Shown here in pieces: positions 10,049 through 23,455 of a stretch of DNA of 42,556 bases. How positions within the stretch are numbered: the first letter of the stretch is position 1; every line of letters begins with the position of its first letter. The stretch comes from an uncultured Pelagibacteraceae bacterium. GTDB taxonomy: Bacteria; Pseudomonadota; Alphaproteobacteria; Pelagibacterales; Pelagibacteraceae. Location: contig CACJNV010000012.1 in the NCBI GenBank assembly GCA_902594865.1, positions 1 to 42,556 of the forward strand, read 5' to 3'. The notes beneath the pieces were generated by a model that saw nothing but the letters and a program-made list of their open reading frames with translations, did not search any database and had not been told where the DNA came from. The position numbers and the translations under genes were made by a program.

Positions 10049-10924
10049 ATGTCGGTTTTGGTAAATAAAAACACTAAAGTAATTTGTCAGGGATTTACTG
10101 GCTCACACGGAACATTTCATTCAGAGCAGGCTATAAAATATGGAACCAATCTTGTTGGTGGAGTTACGCCAAAGAAAGGTGGACAAAAACATTTAGACAG
10201 ACCAGTTTTTAATAGCGTTTTAGAGGCAAAAAATGAAGTAGGAGCAGATGCAACTATGATTTATGTACCTGCTAAATTCGCAGCGGCAGCAATCATTGAA
10301 GCAATTGATGCATCAATTGAACTTATCGTTTGTATAACAGAGGGAATTCCAATTCAGGATATGCTCAAGGTAAGACAAAAATTAAGTGGCTCTAATAGCA
10401 GATTAATTGGACCTAATTGTCCAGGAATAATCACACCAGATGAATGTAAAATTGGGATTATGCCAGGAAGCATTCACAAAAGAGGAAGTGTAGGAATTGT
10501 ATCAAGGTCAGGAACATTGACATATGAAGCAGTAGCCCAAACAACTGAAAATGGACTTGGTCAATCAACTTGCATTGGTATTGGTGGTGATCCTATTAAT
10601 GGAACAAATTTTATAGATTGTTTAGATTTATTTTTAAATGATACTGAAACAGAATCTATTTTAATGATAGGTGAAATTGGAGGAACAGCCGAAGAAGAAG
10701 CGGCTGAATTTATAAAAAATCATAAGATTAAAAAACCAATAGTTGGATTTATAGCTGGAATTACTGCTCCTCCAGGAAGGAGAATGGGGCATGCTGGTGC
10801 CATTATATCAGGTGGCAAGGGTGGAGCTGAAGATAAAATAAAAAAAATGGAAGAATGTGGTATTACAGTTGCCAAATCACCATCAATTATTGGAAAAACT
10901 TTATTTGATAAACTGTCTAATTGA
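10049..10924 (+). CDS. sucD: Succinyl-CoA synthetase alpha subunit
   Basis: A 291-residue CoA-binding and catalytic subunit. [10 protein letters not shown] (16-25) is the CoA-binding segment, GPNCPGI is typical of the family, and His248 in [10 protein letters not shown] is the phosphorylated histidine. The C-terminal GGKGGAEDK is conserved. Length is standard. It pairs with sucC (1 bp gap). Its stop TGA is embedded in a possible -35 element for sucA (TTGAAA at 10921). Confidence 0.98.
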   Translation: MSVLVNKNTKVICQGFTGSHGTFHSEQAIKYGTNLVGGVTPKKGGQKHLDRPVFNSVLEAKNEVGADATMIYVPAKFAAAAIIEAIDASIELIVCITEGIPIQDMLKVRQKLSGSNSRLIGPNCPGIITPDECKIGIMPGSIHKRGSVGIVSRSGTLTYEAVAQTTENGLGQSTCIGIGGDPINGTNFIDCLDLFLNDTETESILMIGEIGGTAEEEAAEFIKNHKIKKPIVGFIAGITAPPGRRMGHAGAIISGGKGGAEDKIKKMEECGITVAKSPSIIGKTLFDKLSN

Positions 10925-10948
10925 AAAAAAATATTAGAGGGATATATT
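10921..10948 (+). promoter_or_regulatory. Candidate sigma70 promoter for sucA
   Basis: TTGAAA (10921-10926) and TATATT (10943-10948) are separated by 16 bp; each hexamer matches the consensus at five of six positions. The -35 box overlaps the sucD stop codon. The predicted start near 10955 would leave only a few bases before the sucA ATG at 10960. The base composition is A+T-rich, so a chance match is possible. Confidence 0.38.
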
Positions 10949-10959
10949 AAATAAAAAAG

Positions 10960-13878
10960 ATGTCTTCATCAAAAAATCTTGATTTCGAAAAAACTTCATT
11001 TTTAAACAAATCTAATAGTGCATTTATAGAAGAAATGTATTTAAAGTTTGTTAATAAAGATGCTGATCTTCCAGAAAGTTGGGCAAATTATTTTGAGGGA
11101 ATTGGTGAAGAATTAAATGTTATAGCAAAAGAAATTAATGGTCCATCATGGGGACCAACTAAAAAAAAGATTAATATTGATGAATTACAAAAAAAAATAG
11201 AAGAGCAAGATAAAAATGATTTTGATAATGTCAAATTAGACACTTCAGAAAAATTTAATTTTCAATTACTTGCAGACTCAAATAAAGATTCTATAAGTGC
11301 TGTAGCATTAATTAGAGCATATAGACTAAGAGGACATTTATTAGCAGATTTGGATCCTCTAGAAATGAGAGAGTCAGAGTATTTAGATGAGCTTCATCCT
11401 GATTTTTATGGTTTTAAAAAAGAAAATTATGATAAGAAAATTTTTCTAAACGGGGTGATTAATCGTAAATATGCAAATATAAGAGAAATACTTAAGTTTA
11501 TGAAGAAGACCTATTGTGGAAAAATAGGTTATGAGTTCATGCATATCTCAAACCCAGATGAAAGAAAGTGGTTTAGAGACAGGATAGAGCAAGATAAAAA
11601 TGCACTTCAATTTACAAAAAATGGTAAAGAGGCAATTTTAAATAAATTAGTACAGGCAGAGGGATTTGAAAAATTTTTAGCTACGAAGTATGTGGGAACA
11701 AAAAGATTTGGTTTAGATGGTGGTGAAAGTTTAATACCTGCTCTCGAACAAATTATCAAAATTGGTGGTCAAAATAATATAAAAGAAGTTAAAATAGGCA
11801 TGTCTCATAGAGGCAGGCTTAACGTTTTGGCAAACGTTTTACAAAAATCTTACAAAAAAATTTTTAATGAGTTTGCAGGGGAATTCAGTACTGATACTGA
11901 AGATAGTGCTGGAGATGTAAAATACCACCTTGGAGCATCATCAGATAGAGAGTTTGATGGAAACTCAGTTCATGTCAGTTTAACAGACAATCCTTCTCAT
12001 TTAGAAGCTGTTAATCCAGTTGTTTTAGGTCAAACAAGAGCCAAACAATTTTTTCACAAAGACCGTGAAAGAAATAAAGTTATACCAATTCTCATTCATG
12101 GAGATGCAGCCTTTGCTGGTCAAGGAGTTGTAGCAGAATGTTTTGCAATGTCTGGACTTCCAGGACACAACACAGGAGGAACAATTCATATTATTGTTAA
12201 TAACCAAATAGGATTTACTACTAGTCCAAGATTTGCCAGGTCTTCCCCTTATCCATCAGATGTTGCAAAAATGGTAGAGGCACCAATTCTTCATGTTAAT
12301 GGTGATGATCCAGAAGCAGTTGTTTATGCAACCAGAATAGCAACAGAATTTCGATTAAAATTTAATAGAGACGTTGTAGTAGATTTAATTTGTTATAGAA
12401 GATTTGGACACAATGAGGGAGATGAGCCTTCATTTACTCAACCTTTAATGTATAAAAAAATTAGATCTCATCCTAGTGTTTACAAAATTTATGGAAATAA
12501 ACTTGTAAATGAAAATTCTATAACCCAAGAATTATTAAATCAAAATGTTAAATCATTTAAAGATTTACTTGATGAACAATATAAGAGCGCAAAAGATTAT
12601 AAACCTAAAATAGAATGGTTTGAGGGAACATGGTCAAGATATAAACCTGAAAGAGGCAAAGATAAAAGAGGTATAACAGGGTTTGACGAAGATAAATTAA
12701 AAATAATTTCAGATAAAATAAATGGTATTCCAGAGGAAAAAAATATTCATAAGACTATCTATAAAATATTTAATGCCAGAAAAAAAAGTGTCCAAAAAGG
12801 TACTGGTATCGATTGGTCTTCAGCTGAATCTCTAGCTTTTGGATCTTTGCTACAGGAGGGGTATCCAGTCAGACTTGTAGGACAAGACTCTGGAAGAGGA
12901 ACATTTAGTCAACGACATTCTGTGTTGAGAAATCAATTAGATAATTCTAGGTACATTCCTCTTAATAATATTTCTAAAAATCAAAAGCAATTTGAAGTAG
13001 TAGATAGTTTTTTATCTGAACTTGCGGTTTTAGGTTTTGAATATGGTTATAGTCTAGTAGAACCAAACACACTTACTCTTTGGGAAGCACAATTCGGTGA
13101 CTTTGCTAATGGAGCTCAAGTAGTAATTGATCAATTTATTGCATCTGGGGAAAGAAAGTGGAATAGAGCATCTGGTATAGTAATGTTGTTACCTCACGGA
13201 TATGAAGGACAAGGACCAGAGCATTCATCAGCAAGATTAGAAAGATTTTTACAACTATGCTCAAACGATAATATGCAAGTAATGAACTGCACAACTCCAG
13301 CAAATTATTTTCATGCTTTAAGAAGACAAATGCATAGAAGTTTCAGAAAGCCACTAATCATAATGACACCAAAATCACTATTAAGAAATAAGTATTGTGT
13401 TTCAAATTTAGAAGATTTTAACAAAAAAAATACTTTCCATAGAGTACTATGGGACCATGCTATTGATCCTAAGTCTAAAGGATTTATTAAACTAAAAGAA
13501 AGTTCTAAAATAAGAAAAGTAATTCTTTGTTCTGGAAAAGTATATTTTGATTTGTTGGACGCCAGAGAAAAGCTTAAAAGAGATGATGTAGTGATGTATA
13601 GAATTGAACAATTGTATCCATTTCCAGCAAAAGCTTTGGTCAAGGAGTTAAAACCATATGCTGAAAATGCTGAATTTTTTTGGTGCCAAGAAGAACCAAA
13701 AAATATGGGTGCTTGGTTTTCAGTTAGAGATTATATCCAATGGACATTAGACACTTTAAAGGCTAATAATAATAAAATTTCTTATATAGGAAGAAGCCCA
13801 GACGCAACTCCTGCAACAGGATATGCCAAAAGGCATAATTCTCAACAACAAGAAATAATTAACAAGGTATTTGATTAA
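10960..13878 (+). CDS. sucA: 2-Oxoglutarate dehydrogenase E1 component
   Basis: The 972-residue thiamine-diphosphate enzyme that decarboxylates 2-oxoglutarate and passes the succinyl group to the E2 lipoyl arm. The N-terminal E2-interacting segment [13 protein letters not shown] is present. The ThDP motif begins at [10 protein letters not shown] and ends in the NNQIGFTT element. [10 protein letters not shown], and the C-terminal transketolase pyrimidine and E1 C-terminal regions, are intact. The length is slightly above that of the E. coli protein. It sits 35 bp after sucD, the largest gap in the mdh-lpdA run, with a possible internal promoter there. sucB follows within a few bases. Confidence 0.98.
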   Translation: MSSSKNLDFEKTSFLNKSNSAFIEEMYLKFVNKDADLPESWANYFEGIGEELNVIAKEINGPSWGPTKKKINIDELQKKIEEQDKNDFDNVKLDTSEKFNFQLLADSNKDSISAVALIRAYRLRGHLLADLDPLEMRESEYLDELHPDFYGFKKENYDKKIFLNGVINRKYANIREILKFMKKTYCGKIGYEFMHISNPDERKWFRDRIEQDKNALQFTKNGKEAILNKLVQAEGFEKFLATKYVGTKRFGLDGGESLIPALEQIIKIGGQNNIKEVKIGMSHRGRLNVLANVLQKSYKKIFNEFAGEFSTDTEDSAGDVKYHLGASSDREFDGNSVHVSLTDNPSHLEAVNPVVLGQTRAKQFFHKDRERNKVIPILIHGDAAFAGQGVVAECFAMSGLPGHNTGGTIHIIVNNQIGFTTSPRFARSSPYPSDVAKMVEAPILHVNGDDPEAVVYATRIATEFRLKFNRDVVVDLICYRRFGHNEGDEPSFTQPLMYKKIRSHPSVYKIYGNKLVNENSITQELLNQNVKSFKDLLDEQYKSAKDYKPKIEWFEGTWSRYKPERGKDKRGITGFDEDKLKIISDKINGIPEEKNIHKTIYKIFNARKKSVQKGTGIDWSSAESLAFGSLLQEGYPVRLVGQDSGRGTFSQRHSVLRNQLDNSRYIPLNNISKNQKQFEVVDSFLSELAVLGFEYGYSLVEPNTLTLWEAQFGDFANGAQVVIDQFIASGERKWNRASGIVMLLPHGYEGQGPEHSSARLERFLQLCSNDNMQVMNCTTPANYFHALRRQMHRSFRKPLIIMTPKSLLRNKYCVSNLEDFNKKNTFHRVLWDHAIDPKSKGFIKLKESSKIRKVILCSGKVYFDLLDAREKLKRDDVVMYRIEQLYPFPAKALVKELKPYAENAEFFWCQEEPKNMGAWFSVRDYIQWTLDTLKANNNKISYIGRSPDATPATGYAKRHNSQQQEIINKVFD

Positions 13879-13883
13879 TTTTG

Positions 13884-15182
13884 ATGAGTGAAAAAATAGT
13901 AGTCCCAGTTCTTGGTGAAAGCATAACAGAAGCGACTGTTGCAAAATGGTTAAAAAACGCTGGTGATACAGTCGAAGCAGATGAACCAATTGTAGAACTT
14001 GAGACAGATAAAGTAAATTTAGAAGTGCCATCTCCAATTTCTGGTGTGTTAACAGAGATAAATTCACAAGATGGATCAGTCGTTGAAGTAGGAGCATTAT
14101 TAGGCTCTGTATCAGCAGAAGGGGGAGTGGTTAAATCTGCGCCAAAAATCCAAAAAGAAATCAAGCAAGAGGAAATAGTTCCTGCAGAGAGCAATGTAAT
14201 AAAATTAGATGCAAATAAAAAAGAACCAAAAGTATTTGAAGAAAAAGATATAGAAGAACCCAAAGAGAAACCATTGGTTTTAACTGAAGAAGTAAAACCA
14301 GATGTTGCTCCTAAAAGAAATGTTAATCCAACCTTGTCTCCGGCAGTGAGAAAAATAGTAACTGAAAATAATATCGATATTAATTCAATTCAAGGTTCAG
14401 GAAAAGATGGGAGAGTTTTAAAAGGAGATTTAATAAGTTTGATGGGTGCAAATCCAAAACCATCTGAAAGAAAAATTCAATATGGTGAAGAAGAACGAAT
14501 TAAAATGACTAGGTTGAGACAGACTATTGCAAAAAGATTAAAACAAGCCCAAGAGAATGCTGCTCTTTTAACAACATTTAACGAAGTTGATATGAGCAGT
14601 GTGATGGAAATGAGAAAAGAAAATCAAGAGGATTTCCAAACTCGTTATGGAATAAAATTAGGATTTATGTCCTTCTTTGTAAAAGCATGTGTAGTTGCTT
14701 TAAAAAATTTTCCTGCGGTGAATGCTGAAATAGAAGGAGATGAGATTGTCTATAAAAACTATTACAATATTAGCTTTGCTGTTGGAACAGATAAGGGTTT
14801 GGTTGTTCCAGTGTTGAGAAATGCAGATGAATTATCCTTTGCTGATATTGAAAAAAATATTAAAGAAATTTCAGAAAAAGCTCGAGATGGAAAGCTAACG
14901 ATTGAAGATCTCCAGGGAGGAACATTTACAATAAGTAATGGAGGCGTGTATGGGTCTATGCTTTCAACTCCAATACTAAATTTACCTCAATCTGGAGTGT
15001 TGGGAATGCATAATATAGTGGAAAGACCTGTTGTTGTAGACGGTGAAATCAAAATAAGACCAATTATGTATTTAGCATTATCATATGATCACAGAATTAT
15101 TGATGGAAAAGAATCTGTATCTTTCCTTAAAATGATTAAAGAAAACTTAGAAGACCCTAGAAGGTTGTTTTTAGATATTTAA
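13884..15182 (+). CDS. sucB: 2-Oxoglutarate dehydrogenase E2 (dihydrolipoyl succinyltransferase)
   Basis: A 432-residue E2 with a single lipoyl domain (about 1-78; lipoylated Lys43 in ETDKVNLEV), a charged Lys/Glu/Pro linker (about 88-140), a peripheral subunit-binding domain (TLSPAVRKI to GRVLKGDL) and a C-terminal acyltransferase domain with the catalytic DHRIIDG motif. I start at ATG 13884. A TTG one codon upstream (13881) also reads in frame, but the conserved [13 protein letters not shown] start and normal length favour the ATG. The stop overlaps the approach to lpdA by no more than adjacency (TAA then ATG). Confidence 0.96.
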   Translation: MSEKIVVPVLGESITEATVAKWLKNAGDTVEADEPIVELETDKVNLEVPSPISGVLTEINSQDGSVVEVGALLGSVSAEGGVVKSAPKIQKEIKQEEIVPAESNVIKLDANKKEPKVFEEKDIEEPKEKPLVLTEEVKPDVAPKRNVNPTLSPAVRKIVTENNIDINSIQGSGKDGRVLKGDLISLMGANPKPSERKIQYGEEERIKMTRLRQTIAKRLKQAQENAALLTTFNEVDMSSVMEMRKENQEDFQTRYGIKLGFMSFFVKACVVALKNFPAVNAEIEGDEIVYKNYYNISFAVGTDKGLVVPVLRNADELSFADIEKNIKEISEKARDGKLTIEDLQGGTFTISNGGVYGSMLSTPILNLPQSGVLGMHNIVERPVVVDGEIKIRPIMYLALSYDHRIIDGKESVSFLKMIKENLEDPRRLFLDI

Positions 15183-16583
15183 ATGTCAGAAAAATTTCAA
15201 GCTGTAGTTATTGGAGGTGGACCGGGTGGTTATGTGTGTGCAATCAGACTTGCTCAATTAGGATTAAAAACTGCATGTATAGAGTCCAGAGGGTCTTTGG
15301 GAGGTACTTGTTTAAATGTTGGTTGCATCCCATCAAAAAGCCTACTTAATCTGTCTGAAGAATTTCATAAAGTAAAAAGTTTAGCAAACAAAGGTATTGA
15401 AGTTGGTGAAGTAAAATTAAATTTAGACAAAATGATGAAAAGTAAAGATAAAGCTGTAACCGTTCTTACAAAAGGTGTTGAGTTTCTTTTGAAAAAAAAC
15501 AAAGTTACTTATTTTAAAGGACACGGAAGTTTTAAATCTAAAAATGAAATTTTAATAAAGGATGATAAAAATAAAGAAACCATCATCCAAACAGAAAAAA
15601 CAGTTATTGCAACAGGATCAGTTCCAGTTTCATTGCCAGGAATAGAAATAGACGAAAAAACAATTGTCTCATCAACTGGTGCTTTAAAGTTAGAAAAGGT
15701 TCCTAAGAAAATGGTTGTAGTAGGAGGAGGCTATATAGGATTGGAGATGGGATCTGTATGGTCAAGACTAGGGGCAGAGGTACAAGTTGTTGAATTTTTA
15801 GATCATATTACTCCTGGAATGGATAAAGAAATCTCTTCAGAATTTATGAAAATTTTAAAAAAACAGGGAATGAAATTTAATATGCAAAATAAAGTTGAAA
15901 CAATCAAAAAAAATGCAGCAGGTGCAGTGGTTTCAACAGTAGATAAAGATGGTAATAAAAATAATTTTGAGTGTGATGTTGTTTTAATCTCTGTTGGCAG
16001 AAAACCCAATACAGATGGTTTAAATTTAGAATCTGTAGGAGTAGATCTTGATGAAAGAAATAGAATTAAAACTGATAAAATTTTTAAGACTAACATTGAA
16101 AACATTTATGCAATAGGCGATGTAATTGTTGGTCCAATGCTTGCACATAAAGCGGAGGACGAAGGTATAGCAGTTGCAGAAAACATAGTTGGTCAATCTG
16201 GACATGTAAATTATGATACAATTCCAGGAGTAGTTTATACAGCACCAGAAGTAGCATCAATCGGTAAAACCGAGGAACAATTAAAAGAATTAAATAAAAA
16301 ATATAAAGTAGGGAAATTTTCGTTTATGGCCAATTCAAGAGCCAAGGCCATAGATGATGCGGAAGGTTTTGTTAAAATTTTAGCTGATGAGCAAACAGAT
16401 AAAGTATTAGGTGCACATATAATTGGACCTCATGCAGGAGAATTAATTGCAGAGATTGGTGTTGCAATGGAATTTGGTGCAAGTGCAGAAGATATCGCCC
16501 GAACTTGTCATGCACATCCAACGTTTTCTGAAGCAGTTAAAGAAGCTGCTTTATCAGTAGATAAAAGAGCAATACACTCTTAA
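15183..16583 (+). CDS. lpdA: Dihydrolipoyl dehydrogenase (E3)
   Basis: A 466-residue FAD/NAD flavoprotein that reoxidises dihydrolipoamide. GGGPGG (11-16) binds FAD, and [13 protein letters not shown] contains the redox pair Cys43/Cys48. A second Rossmann motif [11 protein letters not shown] binds NAD, and HAHPTFSEA near the C-terminus holds the active-site His-Glu pair. It immediately abuts sucB, so it most likely serves the 2-oxoglutarate complex; it may also serve pyruvate dehydrogenase or the glycine cleavage system. priA follows after 22 bp. Confidence 0.97.
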   Translation: MSEKFQAVVIGGGPGGYVCAIRLAQLGLKTACIESRGSLGGTCLNVGCIPSKSLLNLSEEFHKVKSLANKGIEVGEVKLNLDKMMKSKDKAVTVLTKGVEFLLKKNKVTYFKGHGSFKSKNEILIKDDKNKETIIQTEKTVIATGSVPVSLPGIEIDEKTIVSSTGALKLEKVPKKMVVVGGGYIGLEMGSVWSRLGAEVQVVEFLDHITPGMDKEISSEFMKILKKQGMKFNMQNKVETIKKNAAGAVVSTVDKDGNKNNFECDVVLISVGRKPNTDGLNLESVGVDLDERNRIKTDKIFKTNIENIYAIGDVIVGPMLAHKAEDEGIAVAENIVGQSGHVNYDTIPGVVYTAPEVASIGKTEEQLKELNKKYKVGKFSFMANSRAKAIDDAEGFVKILADEQTDKVLGAHIIGPHAGELIAEIGVAMEFGASAEDIARTCHAHPTFSEAVKEAALSVDKRAIHS

Positions 16584-16588
16584 TTTTT

Positions 16589-16611
16589 TTTCATATTATA
16601 AAAATATGAAA
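16589..16611 (+). other. Perfect 9-bp inverted repeat covering the priA start codon
   Basis: TTTCATATT (16589-16597) and AATATGAAA (16603-16611) are perfect reverse complements around a 5-base loop. The priA ATG (16606-16608) lies inside the 3' arm. Apart from one C-G pair the stem is all A-U, so it would be weak. It could modulate priA initiation, or it may be a composition effect. Confidence 0.4.
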
Positions 16612-18561
16612 TATCCGATTCTTGTACCAAATATTTTTAATCATCCATTTACTTATGAAAGTAATTTAACTCTTAAAGTTGGAGATTATGTAATGGTACC
16701 TTTTGGAAAATCAAAAATTACTGGTGTTGTTTGGGACGAATTTGAAAAAAATAATAATAAAAATTTTAAGACTAAAAAGGTAATCAAGAAATTAGACGTT
16801 ACTCCATTAAAAAAAAATACAATTAATTTTTTAAATTGGTTTGCAGAATATAATCTTGTCCCAAAAGGTATGGCATTAAAGTTAGTGCTCTTAAGTAGTG
16901 ATGCGGTAGAGAACAAAGAAACTCAATTTTATCAAATATTTGATAGCAAAATTAAGCAAAACTTAATCAAGCTGTCTAGTGATCAAAATAAATCTCTAAA
17001 AAAAATGAATGTTTCAAATAAAAAATTTAGAGTTCATGTTTTACAAGGCACAACTGGATCAGGAAAAACTTTAGTTTATTTTGAAACATTAAAACCACTG
17101 ATAGAGAAGGGTTTTCAAGGATTAATTTTATTACCAGAAATAGGTTTAACTAGTCAGTTTGAACAAAAATTTTTAGAATATTTTGGTTTTAAGCCTGCAG
17201 TTTGGCACTCAGGTATTTCAAAAAAAAAGAAAGAATTAATTTGGAGTGGTATTTCTAATGGTAAAATAAAAATAATTATTGGTGCAAGGTCTTCATTATT
17301 TTTACCATTTAAAAAATTAGGAATGATAATTGTTGATGAGGAACATGATCAATCATTTAAACAAGATGAAGGCATAACCTACAATGCCCGTGATATGGCA
17401 ATTTCTAGAGCATCTTTTGAAAACATTCCAATAAATTTGATTACTGCTGTTCCTTCAATAGAAACTTTTGAAAATATTAAAAAGGGTAAATACGAGGTTT
17501 CTAGATTAAATGAAAGATATCAAAACGCAGCTTTACCTAATTATGAAATTATTAATTTAAATAATACCAAACTTGAAAAACAATCATGGCTATCAAATAA
17601 AATTATTGAAAAAGTTAATTTACATTTGGAAAAAAAAGATCAAGTTTTGTTTTTTTTAAACAGAAGAGGTTTTTCTCCAAATGCTTTATGTAATAAGTGT
17701 TTTACAAGTTTTACATGTCCAAATTGTAGTATCAATTTAGTTTATCATAAAAATAAAAATAACTTATTATGTCATTATTGTGGATACAAATCTGATCTTA
17801 AAAGGGATTGTGCAAAAGAAGGTAATTGTGAATTTATTTTTAGCGGCCCTGGTGTTGAGAGAATTTCAGAAGAGGTAAAAAGAAAATTCCCTGGAAAAAA
17901 AATAGAGATTTTTTCAAGTGACACAATGAATAAAAAAGATTCTAAAGAAAAAATAGATAAAATTATTAATAATGAAACGCATATTTTAGTTGGAACTCAA
18001 TTAATTTCAAAAGGTTTTCATTTTCCAAGCTTAAATTGCATTGTAGTTGTTGATATCGATCTTTCATCTCAAGGACATGATTTAAGAGGTGCAGAAAAAA
18101 ATTTGCAGCTCTATCATCAACTTTCAGGACGTGCGGGAAGAACAGGAAAGCCAGCAACGGTATATTTTCAAACTTATGAAAATAATACTAAGATGATTTC
18201 AGAAATTACAAGTAAAAATCCAGATATTTTTTTGGAAAGAGAACTAGAGATAAGAAAAAAAAATAAACTACCTCCATTTCAAAGGTTTATTTCTTTAATC
18301 TTAACAGGAGATAATGAAATTAAATTAGAAAAAGAAGCTATTAATTTTAAAAATTTCATTGAGAATCAAATTGAAGGAAAAATATTAGGGCCTGTGAATG
18401 CCCCATTATTTAGATTAAAGAGAAAATTTAGAATTAGATTTTTAATCAGAGGCTTAAAATCCATGAAACTACAAAGCTCTCTTGCAAAAATTATTCCAAA
18501 ATATAAATTTTCTTCTGGAATAAAACTTTCAGTTGATGTTGATCCAATTAACTTCAATTAA
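16606..18561 (+). CDS. priA: Primosomal protein N' (PriA helicase)
   Basis: A 651-residue superfamily 2 DNA helicase for restarting stalled replication forks. The N-terminal DNA-binding domain (about 1-100) is followed by Walker A GTTGSGKT (148-155) and Walker B DEEH with DQSFKQDE. An eight-cysteine zinc module follows (CNKC, CPNC, CHYC and CAKEGNC), then the C-terminal helicase motifs including GTQLISKGFHFP and QLSGRAGR. It is shorter than E. coli PriA (732 aa) but no domain is missing. Its location between lpdA and the ATP synthase operon gives no functional clue. A terminator hairpin lies 5 bp after its stop. Confidence 0.96.
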   Translation: MKYPILVPNIFNHPFTYESNLTLKVGDYVMVPFGKSKITGVVWDEFEKNNNKNFKTKKVIKKLDVTPLKKNTINFLNWFAEYNLVPKGMALKLVLLSSDAVENKETQFYQIFDSKIKQNLIKLSSDQNKSLKKMNVSNKKFRVHVLQGTTGSGKTLVYFETLKPLIEKGFQGLILLPEIGLTSQFEQKFLEYFGFKPAVWHSGISKKKKELIWSGISNGKIKIIIGARSSLFLPFKKLGMIIVDEEHDQSFKQDEGITYNARDMAISRASFENIPINLITAVPSIETFENIKKGKYEVSRLNERYQNAALPNYEIINLNNTKLEKQSWLSNKIIEKVNLHLEKKDQVLFFLNRRGFSPNALCNKCFTSFTCPNCSINLVYHKNKNNLLCHYCGYKSDLKRDCAKEGNCEFIFSGPGVERISEEVKRKFPGKKIEIFSSDTMNKKDSKEKIDKIINNETHILVGTQLISKGFHFPSLNCIVVVDIDLSSQGHDLRGAEKNLQLYHQLSGRAGRTGKPATVYFQTYENNTKMISEITSKNPDIFLERELEIRKKNKLPPFQRFISLILTGDNEIKLEKEAINFKNFIENQIEGKILGPVNAPLFRLKRKFRIRFLIRGLKSMKLQSSLAKIIPKYKFSSGIKLSVDVDPINFN

Positions 18562-18565
18562 CCAC

Positions 18566-18583
18566 AAAAAAGAGGCCTTTTTT
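18566..18583 (+). terminator. Intrinsic terminator after priA
   Basis: AAAAAAG (18566-18572), loop AGGC, then CTTTTTT (18577-18583): a 7-bp stem whose 3' arm is itself the U-tract. It starts 5 bp after the priA stop and precedes the atp promoter. The mirrored A and T runs mean it could work in both directions, though no gene on the other strand needs it. Confidence 0.65.
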
Positions 18584-18595
18584 ACGAATCCGCTA

Positions 18596-18624
18596 CTTGA
18601 AGACATTAGGGTCATATGCTATTT
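18596..18624 (+). promoter_or_regulatory. Promoter of the atpHAGDC operon
   Basis: CTTGAA (18596-18601) and CTATTT (18619-18624) with a 17-bp spacer fit the alphaproteobacterial pattern CTTGAC-N17-CTATAT, each differing at one position. The bases after the -10 (AGGGCG) form a G+C-rich discriminator, unusual in this A+T-rich sequence. The predicted start near 18631 leaves a leader of roughly 40 bases. The 108-bp priA-atpH gap otherwise holds only the terminator and the atpH ribosome binding site. Confidence 0.6.
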
Positions 18625-18669
18625 AGGGCGTGATTTTTAAATAATCTTCAACATTATAGAGGAACCAAG

Positions 18670-19227
18670 TTGAGTAAAGATACCGGATTTTCAATAACTT
18701 CAGCTGAAAGGTATTCTCTTGCGCTTTTTGAGCTTTCAGAGGAAAACAATCTTTTAAGTCAGATCGAAGATCAGTCTTCATCTATTCTTAATTTAATTGA
18801 GCAAAGTGAAGATTTTTCTAATTTGATTAAAGATCCAACTACAAGCCAAGAAGATTTATTAAAAGTAATCAATACAATCTCTGAAAATAATAAATTTGAG
18901 TCTTTATTTAAAAATTTTTTAAGTTTCTTAATTCAAAAAAGACGTTTCTTTTTTATTGAGCGTATCCTTAAAAGCTTTATTGAGATTTGTTCAAGAAAAA
19001 GAGGTGAACTTAAGGCAGAATTAAAATCAGCAAAAGAATTATCTAATGAAGAAATTGCAAAAATTACAGAGGAGTTAACAAAAAATTTTAGCTCAAAAAT
19101 AAAATTAAACTACAAACATGACGAAAGTTTAATAGGAGGTTTGGTAGTACAAGTTGGAAGTACTATGGTCGATACCTCAATTAAAAATAAATTACAACAA
19201 ATCGAAAATAAAATGATAGAGGCATAA
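18670..19227 (+). CDS. atpH: ATP synthase F1 delta subunit
   Basis: A 185-residue delta (OSCP) subunit, the peripheral stalk link between F1 and Fo. It shows the N-terminal helical domain with ERYSLALFELS and the C-terminal GGLVVQVGSTMVDTSIKNKL signature. The start is TTG at 18670, supported by an AGAGGA ribosome binding site (18658-18663) six bases upstream; the next in-frame ATG codons lie far inside the gene. It heads the F1 operon; the Fo genes are not in the window, as is usual in Alphaproteobacteria. Confidence 0.95.
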   Translation: MSKDTGFSITSAERYSLALFELSEENNLLSQIEDQSSSILNLIEQSEDFSNLIKDPTTSQEDLLKVINTISENNKFESLFKNFLSFLIQKRRFFFIERILKSFIEICSRKRGELKAELKSAKELSNEEIAKITEELTKNFSSKIKLNYKHDESLIGGLVVQVGSTMVDTSIKNKLQQIENKMIEA

Positions 19228-20763
19228 ATGGAAATAAATCCTTCAGAAGTTACAAAAATACTAAAAGAACAAATTAAAAATTTTGGTGATAAAGCAGAAG
19301 TCACAGAAGTTGGTCAAGTTTTATCAGTTGGAGACGGTATTGCTAGGATTTATGGTTTGGATAATGTTCAAGCTGGTGAAATGGTAGAGTTTGCAGATGG
19401 TTCAAAAGGTATGGCTCTAAATTTAGAAAGTGAAAACGTTGGTGTCGTAATTTTTGGTGATGACAGAAATGTTAAAGAAGGGGATGTAGTAAAAAGAACT
19501 GGTAATATTGTTGATACTCCAGTTGGAAAAGAATTATTAGGAAGAGTAGTGGATGGTTTAGGAAATCCTATTGATGGAAAAGGAGCATTAGATAAAGGAA
19601 TTAAAAAAAGCAGGGTGGAAGTTAAAGCTCCTGGTATTATTCCACGACAATCAGTAAGTGAACCAATGCAAACTGGTCTTAAATCAATTGATAGTCTAGT
19701 TCCGATTGGAAGAGGGCAAAGGGAATTAATTATCGGTGATAGACAAACTGGTAAAACAGCAGTTGCAGTAGATGCAATTATTAATCAAAAAAAAATCAAT
19801 GAATCTGGTGATGAAAAACAAAAACTGTATTGTATATACGTTGCAGTTGGACAAAAAAGATCAACAGTAAGACAAATTCAAAAAACATTAGAAGAAGCTG
19901 GAGCTATGGAGTATACAACAATCGTTGCTGCTACTGCATCGGACTCTGCTCCTTTACAATTTTTAGCACCATACACAGGTTGTGCTATGGGAGAGTATTT
20001 TAGAGATAATGGAATGCATGCGTTAATAATTTATGATGATTTGTCTAAACAAGCAGTTGCTTATAGACAAATGTCATTGCTATTAAGAAGACCTCCAGGA
20101 CGTGAGGCTTATCCTGGAGATGTATTTTATCTTCATAGTAGATTACTTGAAAGAGCAGCTAAATTAAGTGATGAACATGGAGGTGGATCACTTACTGCAC
20201 TGCCAATTATTGAAACACAAGGTGGAGACGTATCTGCGTTTATTCCAACTAACGTTATTTCAATTACAGACGGACAAATTTTCCTTGAAACAGAACTATT
20301 TAACCAAGGTATAAGACCTGCAATTAACGTAGGTTTATCAGTATCTAGGGTTGGTTCATCAGCTCAAACAAAAGCGATGAAAAAAGTTTCTGGTTCAATG
20401 AAACTAGAGTTAGCACAATACAGAGAAATGGCAGCTTTTGCTCAATTTGGATCTGATTTAGATGCATCTACTCAGCAACTTTTAAATAGAGGCTCTAAGT
20501 TAACTGAGCTTTTAAAACAAAAACAATATTCACCCATGACTGTTGCAGAACAAGTTATTTCAGTATTTTGTGGAGTAAAAGGTTATCTGGATGATATTGA
20601 TTTAAAAGACGTTGCTGAATTTGAGAGCAAGATTATTGAAAAATGTAAATCAGATAAGCCTGAAATTATAGAGTCAATTTTAAGTTCAGGAAAACTTGAG
20701 GAAGATAAAGAAAAACTACTTGTTGAGGTAATCACTCAATTAAAAGGAAATTTTAAATCTTAA
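19228..20763 (+). CDS. atpA: ATP synthase F1 alpha subunit
   Basis: The 511-residue non-catalytic nucleotide-binding subunit of F1. The beta-barrel N-terminus is followed by the P-loop GDRQTGKT (170-177). The alpha/beta signature [17 protein letters not shown] and the C-terminal helical domain are complete. Length is standard. It begins directly after the atpH stop and ends 6 bp before atpG. Confidence 0.99.
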   Translation: MEINPSEVTKILKEQIKNFGDKAEVTEVGQVLSVGDGIARIYGLDNVQAGEMVEFADGSKGMALNLESENVGVVIFGDDRNVKEGDVVKRTGNIVDTPVGKELLGRVVDGLGNPIDGKGALDKGIKKSRVEVKAPGIIPRQSVSEPMQTGLKSIDSLVPIGRGQRELIIGDRQTGKTAVAVDAIINQKKINESGDEKQKLYCIYVAVGQKRSTVRQIQKTLEEAGAMEYTTIVAATASDSAPLQFLAPYTGCAMGEYFRDNGMHALIIYDDLSKQAVAYRQMSLLLRRPPGREAYPGDVFYLHSRLLERAAKLSDEHGGGSLTALPIIETQGGDVSAFIPTNVISITDGQIFLETELFNQGIRPAINVGLSVSRVGSSAQTKAMKKVSGSMKLELAQYREMAAFAQFGSDLDASTQQLLNRGSKLTELLKQKQYSPMTVAEQVISVFCGVKGYLDDIDLKDVAEFESKIIEKCKSDKPEIIESILSSGKLEEDKEKLLVEVITQLKGNFKS

Positions 20764-20769
20764 TAATTT

Positions 20770-23062
<2,293 letters not shown>

Positions 23063-23063
<1 letters not shown>

Positions 23064-23455
23064 TGAGCGAAGAGTTTAAAGTTGAAATAGTAAATCCTGA
23101 AAAATCTTTTTTAGTAAAAGATGATGTTTCAGAAGTTGTGGTGCCTGCTTTTGAAGGAGAGATGGGAATATTGAAGGATCATATTTCTATCATTTCCTTT
23201 TTAAAACCTGGGATAATTAAGATTTTATCACAATCAGGTGATGAAAATTACTATGTTGAAGATGGGATTGTTGAGTTTAAAAATAACAATCTATCTATTT
23301 TAACAAGTACAATTTTTAATCTTGCTGATATGGATAAATCAAAGCAACAAGATTTACTTAAACAGGCAGAAGAAGAGGCTAATAAAACCGATATTAACGA
23401 TCAATCTAAATATTTAGCAGATCAAAAAGTTGAAGTTTTAAAAACTCTAAATTAA
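23063..23455 (+). CDS. atpC: ATP synthase F1 epsilon subunit
   Basis: A 130-residue epsilon subunit of the central stalk. The N-terminal beta-sandwich includes the conserved stretch VVVPAFEGEMGILKDHISI; the C-terminal helical region is short. It can inhibit ATP hydrolysis in other bacteria, but this is not shown here. It ends the operon by overlapping the convergent rppH by 9 bp (23447-23455), so no separate terminator can fit between the two genes. Confidence 0.95.
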
